Assembly (NCBI GenBank): GCA_002839445.1
Contig: PGYB01000023.1
Coordinates: 1-61,583 of the forward strand
Source: Candidatus Riflebacteria bacterium HGW-Riflebacteria-1
GTDB lineage: Bacteria > Muiribacteriota > Ozemobacteria > Ozemobacterales > Ozemobacteraceae
Reading direction: 5' to 3'
DNA: 61,583 nt
Shown: positions 1 through 7,035 of the stretch, one piece after another
Position numbering within the stretch: position 1 is the first letter of the stretch
How the letters are laid out: every line of letters starts with the position of its first letter
Made by a program: the position numbers and the translations under genes
Notes under the pieces: generated by a model
What the model saw: only the letters and a program-made list of their open reading frames with translations
Told to the model about the DNA's origin: nothing
Database searches by the model: none

Positions 1-2
1 TT

Positions 3-212
3 GCCAAAGGAAAGTCTTTTGAAGAAATCGCCGAAGCAACTGACCTGCCCATTGATCAAATAAAGGTCCTTGCTGGAAAAAACAAGCTCTGTGAACCCAC
101 TCACGCCTCCAAACCAGCAAAAGTCTCAGAACCCGCCGCGCCCGACAAGACCACAAAAAAGCCAAAAAGCTCGCACAAGGCCGCGAAACCGCGAAGACAA
201 ATGCCGCCCTGA
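3..212 (+). CDS. Rpn-family (PD-(D/E)XK) nuclease, C-terminal fragment cut by window edge
   Basis: The frame is open from base 3 to a TGA at 210-212; the start lies outside the window. The first residues (AKGKSFEEIAEATDLPIDQIK) form the short helix-turn-helix-like segment that ends Rpn/transposase-31-type proteins, and the complete homologue at 2043 has a matching LSKGISTEVISDITGLTPEQI segment. The last 30 or so residues are a basic, Pro/Lys/Ser-rich tail (SEPAAPDKTTKKPKSSHKAA) that recurs on three other proteins in this window and is encoded by a dispersed DNA repeat. Family assignment rests on this short end only, so the catalytic part cannot be judged. Confidence 0.6.
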   Translation, partial: AKGKSFEEIAEATDLPIDQIKVLAGKNKLCEPTHASKPAKVSEPAAPDKTTKKPKSSHKAAKPRRQMPP

Positions 213-302
213 AAAATAATCGGCGCCAATCACCCACGATCATGGTGAAAAGGCCAAATTATCAGATAATGTCAGCGCATCTTCATTTTTTTACTACGAT
301 CA

Positions 303-331
303 TTGTATTTTTTCGCCAAATCAACTATCCT
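303..331 (+). promoter_or_regulatory. weak sigma70-like promoter candidate for hipBA
   Basis: TTGTAT, a 17-base spacer and TATCCT lie 32 bases before the first possible hipB start. The match to consensus is partial (three of six and four of six). It is the only reasonably spaced pair in the AT-rich leader. No clear HipB operator pair was seen. Confidence 0.3.
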
Positions 332-362
332 ATGGTTATAGCAAGATATTTTTAGAACGAGC

Positions 363-644
363 GTGGTAAAAAGCATGAAAATTGATTCGACTGTTTTTAA
401 TCAGCAAACTATGCGCACACTGGGCTCAGCGATACGAAGTCGCAGAAAAAACCTGAGGTTGTCTCAGGGCGAACTTGCCGACCTTGCCGGAGTGAGTGTT
501 AATCTTCTCAGCCAGGTCGAAAAAGGCAAAACAACCACCCAGATATGCAAACTGCTCGACATTATAAGCACGTTGGGCTTACAGTTTGTGCTCGACGATG
601 GAAAAGACCGGATTCTTATCAAGAATGAGCCGGCGCAGCGCTGA
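363..644 (+). CDS. hipB: HipB-like XRE-family antitoxin/repressor
   Basis: This 93-residue protein is an XRE-type helix-turn-helix protein. The HTH spans about residues 20-72, with IRSRRKNLRLSQGELADLAG followed by VSVNLLSQVEKGK, and a short beta-forming tail (LGLQFVLDDG) as in HipB. The frame opens at GTG 363; an ATG at 375 (MKIDSTVF) is an equally plausible start. It overlaps hipA by one base (TGATG), so the two are translationally coupled. By family precedent it should neutralise HipA and repress the operon. The order antitoxin-then-toxin is the standard one. Confidence 0.85.
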   Translation: MVKSMKIDSTVFNQQTMRTLGSAIRSRRKNLRLSQGELADLAGVSVNLLSQVEKGKTTTQICKLLDIISTLGLQFVLDDGKDRILIKNEPAQR

Positions 645-1852
645 TGCAGGCTAAAGACATAGAAAAGCTGGTTATTTACCGCGAAGATCTCAAAGCAGGA
701 ATTTTGCAACGCACTTCCACCGGCTGCATTTTTCATTTTGATCCAGAGTTTCTCTCATCGCCACGATTCCAATGGCTGACATTACGCATAAAAAAGTCGC
801 ACCAGCCCATCAGCATAACCGGAAGCAATCTCCACCCTTTTTTCGCCGGGCTGCTCCCGGAAGGCAGGCGACTCAATACCCTGCAAAAAATCCTCAAAAC
901 ATCGGCGGATGACATGTTCAGCCTGTTTGCCGCAGCAGGCAACAACGTGATCGGTGATGTTCATTGCCAGACAGGCAATAAAACGGAAAATGCATACAGA
1001 GTTCCACCTTTGAAGAAAATTGATTTCTATGAATATTTTAACGATCTTCTCAGCTGCAACAGCTATCAATTGGGCGAAGACAGCATCGCGGGGGTTCAGG
1101 AGAAAATTTCCGCATCGATGATAAGCTTTCCGCTGAACATAGCCCGGGCCAGAAATGCTTATATCTTGAAACTCAATCCCGAAGACAAGCCAGATCTCGT
1201 GCAAAACGAGCTCTATTGCATGGAACTGGCAGGAAAATGCGGGCTGCATGTCGCAAAGACAAAACTGGTGCGCGATCGATCAGGCAATCTGGGGCTTCTG
1301 GTGCAACGCTTCGACCGTGATTACGATGAAACGCTGAACAAGTCAGTCATGCACCACCAGGAAGACGCCTGCCAGTTCCTCGACAAATACCCCTCAGAAA
1401 AATATCGTATTTCGCTGAACGACATCGCTGCGGGAATATGCGATTTGAGCTCAGCTTCCAGTGTCATGCTGCTGAAACTGCTGCATCTTTACTGTTTTTC
1501 ATACCTGCTGGGCAATGGCGATCTGCACGCCAAAAACATAAGTCTTATGGTAAAGCATGGCAGTCGCCTGGTCGAATTAACCCCGGCCTACGACCTGATC
1601 TGCACACTCATCTACGGTGATCACCAGATGGCCTTAAAAATCGATGGTCGCAACGACAACATCAAGCGGGCAACCATTCTGGATTTTGCCGAACGTTTTA
1701 ACCTGTCTGGCCCGGCGGCGCAAAACATGCTCGACAAGCTCTTAAAAAGTTTCAGCAGTCACTGCGCTATCCTTGAAAAGATACCAATGACCGCCAGACA
1801 AAGAACCCTTCTCCAGAAAACCATAGAGAAACGCCTGGCAGATCTTTCCTGA
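644..1852 (+). CDS. hipA: HipA-like serine/threonine kinase toxin
   Basis: This 402-residue protein has the HipA fold signatures in order: an N-terminal HipA_N-type region (FFAGLLPEGRRL, 66-77), a P-loop-like GVQEKIS (150-156), the ATP-lysine strand YILKLNP (173-179), a catalytic loop GNGDLHAKN (290-298; D293, N298) and the metal-binding PAYDL (D317). Known HipA kinases phosphorylate glutamyl-tRNA synthetase and cause growth arrest. All key residues are present and there is no frameshift, so the toxin looks active. The length is slightly under the E. coli protein. It directly follows hipB with a one-base overlap. Confidence 0.88.
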   Translation: MQAKDIEKLVIYREDLKAGILQRTSTGCIFHFDPEFLSSPRFQWLTLRIKKSHQPISITGSNLHPFFAGLLPEGRRLNTLQKILKTSADDMFSLFAAAGNNVIGDVHCQTGNKTENAYRVPPLKKIDFYEYFNDLLSCNSYQLGEDSIAGVQEKISASMISFPLNIARARNAYILKLNPEDKPDLVQNELYCMELAGKCGLHVAKTKLVRDRSGNLGLLVQRFDRDYDETLNKSVMHHQEDACQFLDKYPSEKYRISLNDIAAGICDLSSASSVMLLKLLHLYCFSYLLGNGDLHAKNISLMVKHGSRLVELTPAYDLICTLIYGDHQMALKIDGRNDNIKRATILDFAERFNLSGPAAQNMLDKLLKSFSSHCAILEKIPMTARQRTLLQKTIEKRLADLS

Positions 1853-1969
1853 ACGCCCGGTCAACCCGCCCTGAAAAGTAATCTGCGAATGGCTTTCTCT
1901 TCAGCGCCTCTGCGTGAGAATCGATTACGATTACGACGCGCCCAGGTGCGCGCACGATTTTGGGAGTTA

Positions 1970-1998
1970 TTGTCAGGGAAGGGGCTTTGCGGTATACT
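1970..1998 (+). promoter_or_regulatory. strong sigma70-type promoter for the Rpn-family gene
   Basis: TTGTCA (1970-1975), a 17-base spacer and TATACT (1993-1998) each differ from consensus by one base. The predicted transcript would begin near 2005, which rules out translation starts upstream of that point and supports ATG 2043. The element lies just after a dispersed repeat containing GATTACGATTACGACGCG. Confidence 0.7.
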
Positions 1999-2042
1999 GG
2001 TCATGCGAACCGATTTTGCGACTGGCGCAAAGGAAAACGGCG

Positions 2043-3056
2043 ATGAAAAAACAACGCAAACTGGTCAGTTTCGACTGGGCCATAAAAAGGCTCTTGCGCA
2101 GCAAGGCCAACTTCGACATTCTCGAAGGCTTTCTATCTGAGCTGCTTGGCGCCGAAATCAGAATACTGGCCCTGCTTGAGAGCGAGAGCAACCGGGATTA
2201 CCATGGCCAAAGAAGCAACCGCCTTGATCTGAAGGTAGCCAACCACAAAAACGAAATTATCATCATTGAAATTCAGTATGAACATGAATACGACTACTTT
2301 TTCCGGATGATGTTCGCCGCTTCCAAGGCCGTGTGTGAACACCTGACCGAGGGTGCGGCCTATTCAGCGGCGGTTAAGGTCATTTCGATCAATATTCTTT
2401 ATTTCGATCTGGGTCATGGCGACGACTATATTTATCATGGCCAGACGGTGTTCACCGGGCTGCATCGTCATGACGAGCTGACGCTGAGCAGTGAGCAGCG
2501 GCGCCTGTTCAAGCAGGCCTCGCCCCGCGATATTTTCCCTGAATATTATCTGATCAAGGTCAATAACTTCAACGATGTTGCCAAAAACACCCTCGATGAA
2601 TGGATATACTTCCTGAAAAACGAGGAAATCAAGCCAGGTTCCAAGGCAAAAGGCCTGCAACAGGCAAAAAGCCGCCTTGACATCATGAAACTCAGCGAAG
2701 CAGAACGTATCGCCTACAACCGCTATTCAGACGACCTGCACTACCAGGCCAGTATGGTTGAATCTTCTTACGGCCTCGGCAAGCTCGATGGTCGAGAAGA
2801 AGGCCGCGAAGAAGGCCGAGAAGAAGGCCGAGAAGAGGGCCTGGAAAAAGGTCGACTGGAAACCCTGGCGCAAACAGCACTTAAAATGCTGAGCAAGGGT
2901 ATCAGTACCGAAGTAATTTCTGACATCACCGGCCTGACTCCTGAGCAGATCGAAACATTGCGCAAAGACAGCAACAGCGTAAAAGAACCCGCCGCGCGCT
3001 ACAAGGCCACAAAAGGGCCCAAAAGCTCGCGCAAAGCCTCTAAAACACAAAGATAA
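2043..3056 (+). CDS. Rpn-family recombination-promoting nuclease / PD-(D/E)XK transposase-like protein
   Basis: This 337-residue protein belongs to the Rpn/transposase_31 group. It opens with FDWAIKRLLRSKANFDILEGFLSELLG, then the nuclease core LDLKVANHKNEIIIIEIQYEHEYD (about residues 60-84, with the Asp...Glu-x-Gln variant of the PD-(D/E)XK motif). A PEYYLIKVNNFN segment follows, then a charged GREE repeat and an ALKMLSKGISTEVISDITGL C-terminal motif. ATG 2043 is chosen because AAAGGA lies 9 bases upstream and a strong promoter ends at 1998; the longer frame back to 1914 would translate the promoter and a dispersed repeat. The last 25 residues (KEPAARYKATKGPKSSRKAS) are the repeat-derived basic tail seen on other proteins here. 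Relatives promote RecA-independent recombination in E. coli. Confidence 0.82.
   Translation: MKKQRKLVSFDWAIKRLLRSKANFDILEGFLSELLGAEIRILALLESESNRDYHGQRSNRLDLKVANHKNEIIIIEIQYEHEYDYFFRMMFAASKAVCEHLTEGAAYSAAVKVISINILYFDLGHGDDYIYHGQTVFTGLHRHDELTLSSEQRRLFKQASPRDIFPEYYLIKVNNFNDVAKNTLDEWIYFLKNEEIKPGSKAKGLQQAKSRLDIMKLSEAERIAYNRYSDDLHYQASMVESSYGLGKLDGREEGREEGREEGREEGLEKGRLETLAQTALKMLSKGISTEVISDITGLTPEQIETLRKDSNSVKEPAARYKATKGPKSSRKASKTQR
2790..2849 (+). repeat. 12-bp in-frame tandem repeat encoding Gly-Arg-Glu-Glu
   Basis: Four close copies of a 12-base unit (GGCCGAGAAGAA and variants) and one degenerate fifth copy encode GREEGREEGREEGREEGLEK, a charged helical stretch common near the C-terminus of Rpn-family proteins. 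Unit gain or loss would keep the frame, so it would vary protein length but not switch the gene off. Confidence 0.85.
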
Positions 3057-3123
3057 AATTCAGACTGAAAACCGGGAGATTTACGCATGGATAAACCGAA
3101 ATAAAAAATCATGACGGCTAAGA

Positions 3124-3432
3124 TTGGCCGCTCTCAAACTACTGGTCGACGAAAATGTTTCGCCGCGTGTAGTGGCATTTCTTCGGCAGCATAAGATTGA
3201 TGTTGTCGACGTAAAAGAAATGAACTGGCATGGCAGAACTGACGACTTTCTTCTGCAAAAGGCGTTTACAGACTGTCGTTTTATTCTTACTCATGATGCA
3301 GATTTTGGCACTCTGGCGATAAAAGAAGAAAAACCTTGCTTCGGCATATTGTTTCTCAGACTGGTATCCTCCCACATCCTGTGGGCGACTGCGGATACTC
3401 TTCTTCTCCGCGCCTCTGCGTCTCTGAGTTAG
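3124..3432 (+). pseudogene. DUF5615 PIN-like toxin gene with repeat-replaced C-terminus
   Basis: The first 80 or so residues match the DUF5615 (Mut7-C-like PIN) family: LKLLVDENVSPRVVAFLRQH, VDVVDVKEMNWHGRTDDFLL and ILTHDADFGTLA, with the acidic Asp9 and the HDADF aspartates kept. The start is TTG 3124, directly after an in-frame stop at 3112. From about base 3362 the codons come from two dispersed repeats (the CCCACATCCTGTGGG hairpin and a CTCTGCGTCTCTG repeat), so the normal C-terminus is lost. The usual upstream DUF433 antitoxin partner is absent. It is probably inactive or chimeric, though the frame is open to the end. Confidence 0.65.
3371..3396 (+). repeat. 26-bp dispersed hairpin repeat, copy 1
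   Basis: CCCACA-TCC-TGTGGG forms a perfect 6-bp stem with a 3-base loop, followed by CGACTGCGGAT. The identical 26 bases occur at 8730-8755. Here the repeat is read in the plus direction as the tail of the DUF5615 gene; at 8730 it is read in the minus direction as the tail of a membrane transferase. Confidence 0.85.
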
Positions 3433-3440
3433 AATCTTCT

Positions 3441-3866
3441 TCAGGGGAAAAGGTCGGCGGTTTTGAGTGCTTTGCCGGCCTGGTCTTTTGGCGAGAGTAT
3501 CAGCTGACCGGGGTCTGTGACCGGCCAGTCAATTGCGAGATCGGGATCGTTGAAAGCGATGCATCTTTCGGCGGCCGGGTTGTAATAATCGGTGCATTTG
3601 TATTGAAAGTCGGCGAGCTGCGCCTGATATCGACGGCAACATCAAAAACTGTACCGAGGTTTACGCGCACGAGTTTCCCCTGGGTATTCTGCAGCTGGTA
3701 ATGCAGCCCGCGCAGGGTATTTTTAACTGAGCTGCTGTGGTTGTCCTGCACAAAATCGGCGTCAATGCCGGCTTCAGCGAATTTTAGGCGGTTCCAGATT
3801 TCGAGAAAAAAGCCGCGCGCATCTGAAAAAACGACTGGTTCGATCACCAGAACTTCAGGAATCGCA
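3441..3866 (-). pseudogene. rmlC relic (dTDP-4-dehydrorhamnose 3,5-epimerase), duplicate with deletions
   Basis: This is a second copy of the rmlC at 6487-7035. The reading EPVVFSDARGFFLEIWNRLKF and VQDNHSSSVKNTLRGLHYQ is nearly identical to the intact gene up to RRSSPTF. There, 106 bases are missing between two GAAA(C/G)TCGGCGA copies, which shifts the frame and removes the VPPGFAHGF segment. The distal part (YKCTDYYNPAAERC to DLFP-stop) is still recognisable in the other frame. The start codon and first residues were removed by a separate 90-base deletion at the rmlA-rmlC junction. It cannot make an epimerase. Confidence 0.92.
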
Positions 3867-4216
3867 GGCGGGCTTTGTCGATAAAGCCCATGCGCCAGGC
3901 GATTTCCTCGACGCAGGCGATTTTGAGGCCCTGGCGCTCTTCGACGACCCTGACAAAGTGTGAGGCATCGAGTAATGAAGCGAAGGTTCCGGTATCGAGC
4001 CAGGCGGTGCCGCGACAGAGCATTTCGACGTTGAGCTGGCCGGCTTCGAGATAGACACGGTTGAGGTCGGTGATTTCGAGTTCACCACGGGGTGAAGGCT
4101 TGAGCGCTTTAGCATATTTGACGACCTGTTCGTCGTAAAAATACAGACCGGTAACGGCAAAATTCGAGCATCATAGCGAAGCAGCAGCAAAAAGGCAACA
4201 AAATCATCGCCAGGCG
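3867..4216 (-). pseudogene. rmlA relic (glucose-1-phosphate thymidylyltransferase), 3' part plus 5' flank
   Basis: These bases match the 3' part of rmlA at 7032-7913 (FVRVVEERQGLKIACVEEIA, SPRGELEITDLNRVYLEAGQ) and then jump to the sequence that lies upstream of intact rmlA (GCATCATAGCGAAGCAGCAG). Compared with the intact locus, 530 bases including the nucleotide-binding N-terminus and start codon are gone (the equivalent of 7410-7939), and the last 90 bases of the junction are deleted between two GCAG tetramers. The remnant is too short and out of frame to be functional. Confidence 0.92.
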
Positions 4217-4240
4217 AGCAAAACAAAAGAATTACGCGAC

Positions 4241-4269
4241 TTGCCCGATAACAATTACTGGGCTATACT
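4241..4269 (+). promoter_or_regulatory. sigma70-type promoter for the PIN-domain gene
   Basis: TTGCCC (4241-4246), a 17-base spacer and TATACT (4264-4269) lie 45 bases before ATG 4315. The -10 has five of six and the -35 four of six consensus bases. Confidence 0.6.
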
Positions 4270-4314
4270 TTCAGCAGTGTAGTTGTTCTGTAAATTTTTT
4301 CTGTCGGGATACTA

Positions 4315-4803
4315 ATGAAAAAAACTGCCTGCCGACCCAAAGTATATCTGGAAACTTCTATTCCCAGTTATCTCGCTTCGAGGCCAAGCAATGACCTGAG
4401 GGTCTGCGCCAACCAGAACATATCTTTTGACTGGTGGACCAACCGAAGGCATCTGTTCGAGTTATACATTTCGGAACTGGTGATCGATGAATCTTCGCTC
4501 GGCGACGCCGAAGCCGCCAAAAGACGCCTGGATCTGCTGGTCGACATTCCGCTTCTACAGAACAATGAAAATACAAAGCAACTGGCGGCCTATCTTGTAG
4601 AAAAAGGGTCTCTCCCGGCAAAAGCAAGGCTTGACGCACTTCACATTGCTATTGCCACCATACATGGAATTGAATATCTTTTGACATGGAACTGTACGCA
4701 CATTGCCAATGCCATCATGCGACCCAGGATAGAACAGGCCTGCCGCGACTGCGGCTTCGAGCCGCCGATCATCTGCACACCACAAGAACTTATGGAGGGC
4801 TGA
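4315..4803 (+). CDS. PIN-domain toxin-like RNase (YLETSIPSYL subfamily)
   Basis: This 162-residue protein has the PIN variant in which the first acidic residue is a Glu: VYLETSIPSYLASRP (E13). SELVIDES supplies the second acidic site, and ARLDALHIAIATIHGIEYLLTWNCTHIAN (D107, N126) supplies the last two. This subgroup is annotated as VapC-family toxins, which cleave RNA. It is followed after one base by a 58-codon gene (4805-4981) that looks like its small partner. It has its own promoter and reads through a normal stop; there is no damage. Toxicity itself is inferred from family membership. Confidence 0.75.
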   Translation: MKKTACRPKVYLETSIPSYLASRPSNDLRVCANQNISFDWWTNRRHLFELYISELVIDESSLGDAEAAKRRLDLLVDIPLLQNNENTKQLAAYLVEKGSLPAKARLDALHIAIATIHGIEYLLTWNCTHIANAIMRPRIEQACRDCGFEPPIICTPQELMEG

Positions 4804-4804
4804 T

Positions 4805-4981
4805 ATGTGGAAAGACCCGATCATCGAAGAAACCCGTAAACGGCGCGATGAACTTGCGCAAAAACTCGGCGGCGAGCTTGAAGCTATCTGCAAAGCATTA
4901 CAGGAAAGAGAAGCAAAAACCACCAGAAAAGTCGTCAGTCTCCAGCCACGCAAAGCCCGTCTGCCCCAAAAGGCTGCCTGA
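4805..4981 (+). CDS. small charged protein, probable antitoxin partner of the PIN gene
   Basis: A 58-codon frame starts at ATG 4805, one base after the PIN gene stop. The protein begins MWKDPIIEETRKRRDELAQK and has a helical, charged body. Short proteins starting MWKDPIVEEVRK are regular neighbours of this PIN subgroup, which suggests an antitoxin, although the order toxin-then-antitoxin is the reverse of usual. The final ten or so residues (RKARLPQKAA) and the stop are supplied by a dispersed repeat that also begins at 6306. I have no firm family name for it. Confidence 0.65.
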   Translation: MWKDPIIEETRKRRDELAQKLGGELEAICKALQEREAKTTRKVVSLQPRKARLPQKAA

Positions 4982-5078
4982 CCCGCCCCTTTCTGTCGTT
5001 CTACGCGAGCCGCCAGGCGAAGTCGCAGAATCCATCGCGGGCCTGCTCAAACCTCTAAATAAAATCTGCGCCATCTGC
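4947..5078 (+). repeat. about 130-bp dispersed repeat, copy 1
   Basis: The segment CACGCAAAGCCCG ... AAAAGGCTGCCTGA ... GAAGTCGCAGAATCCATC ... GGCCTGCTCAA is repeated at 6306-6441 with about 85-90 percent identity by eye. Both copies sit immediately after or across the stop codon of a small toxin-antitoxin-like gene. Each ends in the ATCTGCGCAATCTGCG type of sequence found throughout the window. Confidence 0.85.
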
Positions 5079-5148
5079 GTAATCTGCGGAGGTCTTTTCT
5101 CTTCAGCGCCTCTGCGGCTCTGCGTGAGAATCGACAGCGGAATATGAC

Positions 5149-5178
5149 TTGCCCTGTGCTGACCGGATGGATTATAAT
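5149..5178 (+). promoter_or_regulatory. sigma70-type promoter (duplicated at 8068)
   Basis: TTGCCC, an 18-base spacer and a perfect TATAAT (5173-5178) precede ATG 5209. The same promoter, including spacer, is repeated at 8068-8097 in front of the second copy of this locus. Confidence 0.65.
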
Positions 5179-5208
5179 TGATCATCTTGAATCCTGAGAG
5201 TTCAGATT

Positions 5209-5603
5209 ATGCCGACAGTTTTGCGGGTGGGTTCATTCCGCTTCCACCACATATTCATGTCGAAACCCCGGATGGGGAGTGTAAATTCTGGCTGCACCCG
5301 ATCAGACTGACGCGAAACATCTGGGTCGAATTGACCGATGGCCGCATTATCGGCTTTCCGGCTGACCGTTTCAAAATCTTGAAAAGTGCCAGCGACAAAG
5401 AACTGGCAGAAGTCAAATTACGTCTCAACGGCTTCGCCTTACGCTGGGAAAATCTCGACGAAGACATCACTGTTGCCGGAGTGATTGCCGGCAACTTTCA
5501 ATTACCGCCCGCAGACAACTACAAAGTTTCAGAACCCGCTGTGCCCTACAAGACCACAAAAAGGGCAAAAGCCTCGCACAAAGCCGCGAAGACACAAAGA
5601 TAA
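5209..5603 (+). pseudogene. DUF4160-DUF2442 chimera produced by deletion
   Basis: This is a shrunken copy of the two-gene locus at 8128-8673. ATG 5209 begins MPTVLRVGSF, the normal DUF4160 start, but that frame breaks within 12 codons through a deletion shared with the other copy. The frame that continues (PHIHVETPDGECKFWLHPIR) then joins directly to DUF2442 (WVELTDGRIIGFPADRFKIL) because about 140 bases carrying the end of DUF4160 and the DUF2442 start are missing. The fused frame is open to 5603 only if read from a TTG at 5178 that overlaps the promoter -10. It carries the basic repeat tail (SEPAVPYKTTKRAKASHKAA). Function is doubtful. Confidence 0.75.
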
Positions 5604-5640
5604 ATGCCGCTCTGAAAAGCAATCTGCGCCAATCGAAGTC
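5521..5640 (+). repeat. basic-tail dispersed repeat (codes C-terminal extension)
   Basis: The DNA encoding SEPAVPYKTTKRAKASHKAA plus about 30 following bases (ATGCCGCTCTGAAAA...ATCTGCGCCAATC) closely matches 103-232, and in part 2983-3060 and 8601-8700. The shared element crosses stop codons, so it is a DNA repeat and not just a protein motif. Confidence 0.75.
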
Positions 5641-5763
5641 TCCGTGTCTTTGACCAAAACAACTGATTGCCAAAAGAATAATTCCAATTTAGAATGGTAA
5701 GGGTAAAATAACTAATCCAGAAGCTTAAAACTTTCATCAGGTCTGACAACAGGGGGCCTAATA

Positions 5764-6033
5764 GTGCCGACGATCTCGATGTTTTATGGAATTCTCGTGC
5801 TGATGTATTTTTATGACGATAAAAAGCACAGCTCACCTCACATACATGCTGAATTTGGTGAGTATACGGCTGCAATTGAAATTGAATCGGGAGAAATTCT
5901 GGCTGGAAGTTTACCAAAAGCAAAAATGAAACTCGTTCAAGCCTGGATAGAAATTCACAGAGAGGATCTTCTTGCCAACTGGAAACTTGCCGTTGCAGGC
6001 GAGCCAGTTTTCAAAATTGATCCTTTGAAATAG
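5764..6033 (+). CDS. DUF4160 domain protein (intact)
   Basis: This 89-residue protein begins at GTG 5764 with PTISMFYGILVLMYFYDDKKHSSPHIHAEFGEY, the canonical DUF4160 start with its PPH-x-HAEY-like core, and ends with a WIEIHREDLLANWKLA segment. It is followed after 11 bases by an intact DUF2442 gene. DUF4160-DUF2442 pairs occur widely as small mobile two-gene cassettes and are suspected toxin-antitoxin-like units, but no activity is established. It is the only unbroken DUF4160 of the three in this window and is diverged from the other two. Confidence 0.85.
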   Translation: MPTISMFYGILVLMYFYDDKKHSSPHIHAEFGEYTAAIEIESGEILAGSLPKAKMKLVQAWIEIHREDLLANWKLAVAGEPVFKIDPLK

Positions 6034-6044
6034 GAGCAGGCAAA

Positions 6045-6299
6045 ATGGATAAGATCCTGAAGGCAGTCCCTCTTGAAGATTACAAACTTGAAATTATCAC
6101 CAGTAGTGGCATTTCAGGCATATTTGACGTTAAGCCATATCTGGGTGGATCTGCTTTTCATGAATTGAAGAACGCAGATTATTTTCGACTGGTCAAATCC
6201 GCGCATTATGGCATCCGCTGGCCAAATGGCCAGGATTTCAGCTCAGACACCATTATTAACGACATCCAGGGATCTTGTCTCGAATCTAAATGCGCCTGA
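6045..6299 (+). CDS. DUF2442 domain protein
   Basis: This 84-residue protein (MDKILKAVPLEDYKLEIITS, then ISGIFDVKPYLGGSAFHELKN and GIRWPNGQDFSSDTI) is a textbook DUF2442 member. A GGAGCAGG ribosome site precedes ATG 6045. The final residues (SCLESKCA) and the stop abut the second copy of the 130-bp dispersed repeat, so the C-terminus may have been modified by its insertion. It is paired with DUF4160 at 5764. Confidence 0.85.
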   Translation: MDKILKAVPLEDYKLEIITSSGISGIFDVKPYLGGSAFHELKNADYFRLVKSAHYGIRWPNGQDFSSDTIINDIQGSCLESKCA

Positions 6300-6305
6300 A
6301 CCAAT

Positions 6306-6441
6306 CACGCAAAGCCCGCCGGCCCCAAAAGGCTGCCTGATCCGCCCCTTTCCGTCATTCTGCGCAAGCCGTCAGGCGAAGTCGCAGAATCCATCTTACT
6401 CGGCCTGCTCAACTCTAAATATAATCTGCGCAATCTGCGGA
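6306..6441 (+). repeat. about 130-bp dispersed repeat, copy 2
   Basis: This is the second copy of the repeat at 4947-5078. It contains GCAAAGCCCGCC, AAAAGGCTGCCTGA, GAAGTCGCAGAATCCATC and an ATCTGCGCAATCTGCGG end. It follows the DUF2442 stop by seven bases. Confidence 0.85.
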
Positions 6442-6486
6442 TTACTCTCTTCTTCGTGTCTCTGCGGCTTGGTGCGAACCTCTTCT

Positions 6487-7035
6487 TCAGGGAAACAGGT
6501 CGGCGGTTTTGAGTGCTTTGCCGGCCTGGTCTTTTGCCGAGAGTATCAGCTGCCCGGGATCTGTGACCGGCCAGTCAATTGCCAGATCGGGGTCGTTGAA
6601 AGCGATGCATCTTTCAGCAGCCGGGTTGTAATAATCGGTGCATTTGTACTGAAACTCGGCGACGTCGCTGAGCACGAGAAAACCATGTGCGAACCCGGGC
6701 GGAACCCAGAAGAGCCGCCGGTTATCGGCTGAAATGACTTCACCAACCCATTTGCCGAAAGTCGGCGAGCTGCGTCTGATATCGACGGCAACATCGTAAA
6801 CTACACCGAGGTTTACGCGCACGAGTTTCCCCTGGGTATTCTGCAGCTGGTAATGCAGGCCGCGCAGGGTATTTTTAACTGAGCTGCTGTGGTTGTCCTG
6901 AACAAAATCAGCATCAAGGCCGGCTTCGGCGAATTTGCGACGGCTCCAGGTTTCGAGAAAAAAGCCGCGCGCATCGGAAAACACGACTGGTTCGATCACC
7001 AGAACCTCAGGAATCGCAGTCGGGGTTATTTTCAT
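6487..7035 (-). CDS. rfbC: dTDP-4-dehydrorhamnose 3,5-epimerase
   Basis: This 182-residue cupin enzyme catalyses the third step to dTDP-L-rhamnose. Visible motifs are VVFSDARGFFLETW, VQDNHSSSVKNTLRGLHYQ (catalytic His), GKLVRVNLGVVYDVAVDIR and VPPGFAHGFLVLSD. The length is typical. It overlaps the rfbA stop by four bases (ATGA) and is therefore co-translated. A heavily deleted duplicate lies at 3441-3866. It is separated from rfbB and rfbD, which lie 24 and 35 kb away. Confidence 0.95.
   Translation of the reverse strand: MKITPTAIPEVLVIEPVVFSDARGFFLETWSRRKFAEAGLDADFVQDNHSSSVKNTLRGLHYQLQNTQGKLVRVNLGVVYDVAVDIRRSSPTFGKWVGEVISADNRRLFWVPPGFAHGFLVLSDVAEFQYKCTDYYNPAAERCIAFNDPDLAIDWPVTDPGQLILSAKDQAGKALKTADLFP

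Noticed and set aside
1914..2042. N-terminal extension of the Rpn-family gene
   Set aside because: It would translate a dispersed repeat and the promoter; the promoter, ribosome site and family start all support ATG 2043.
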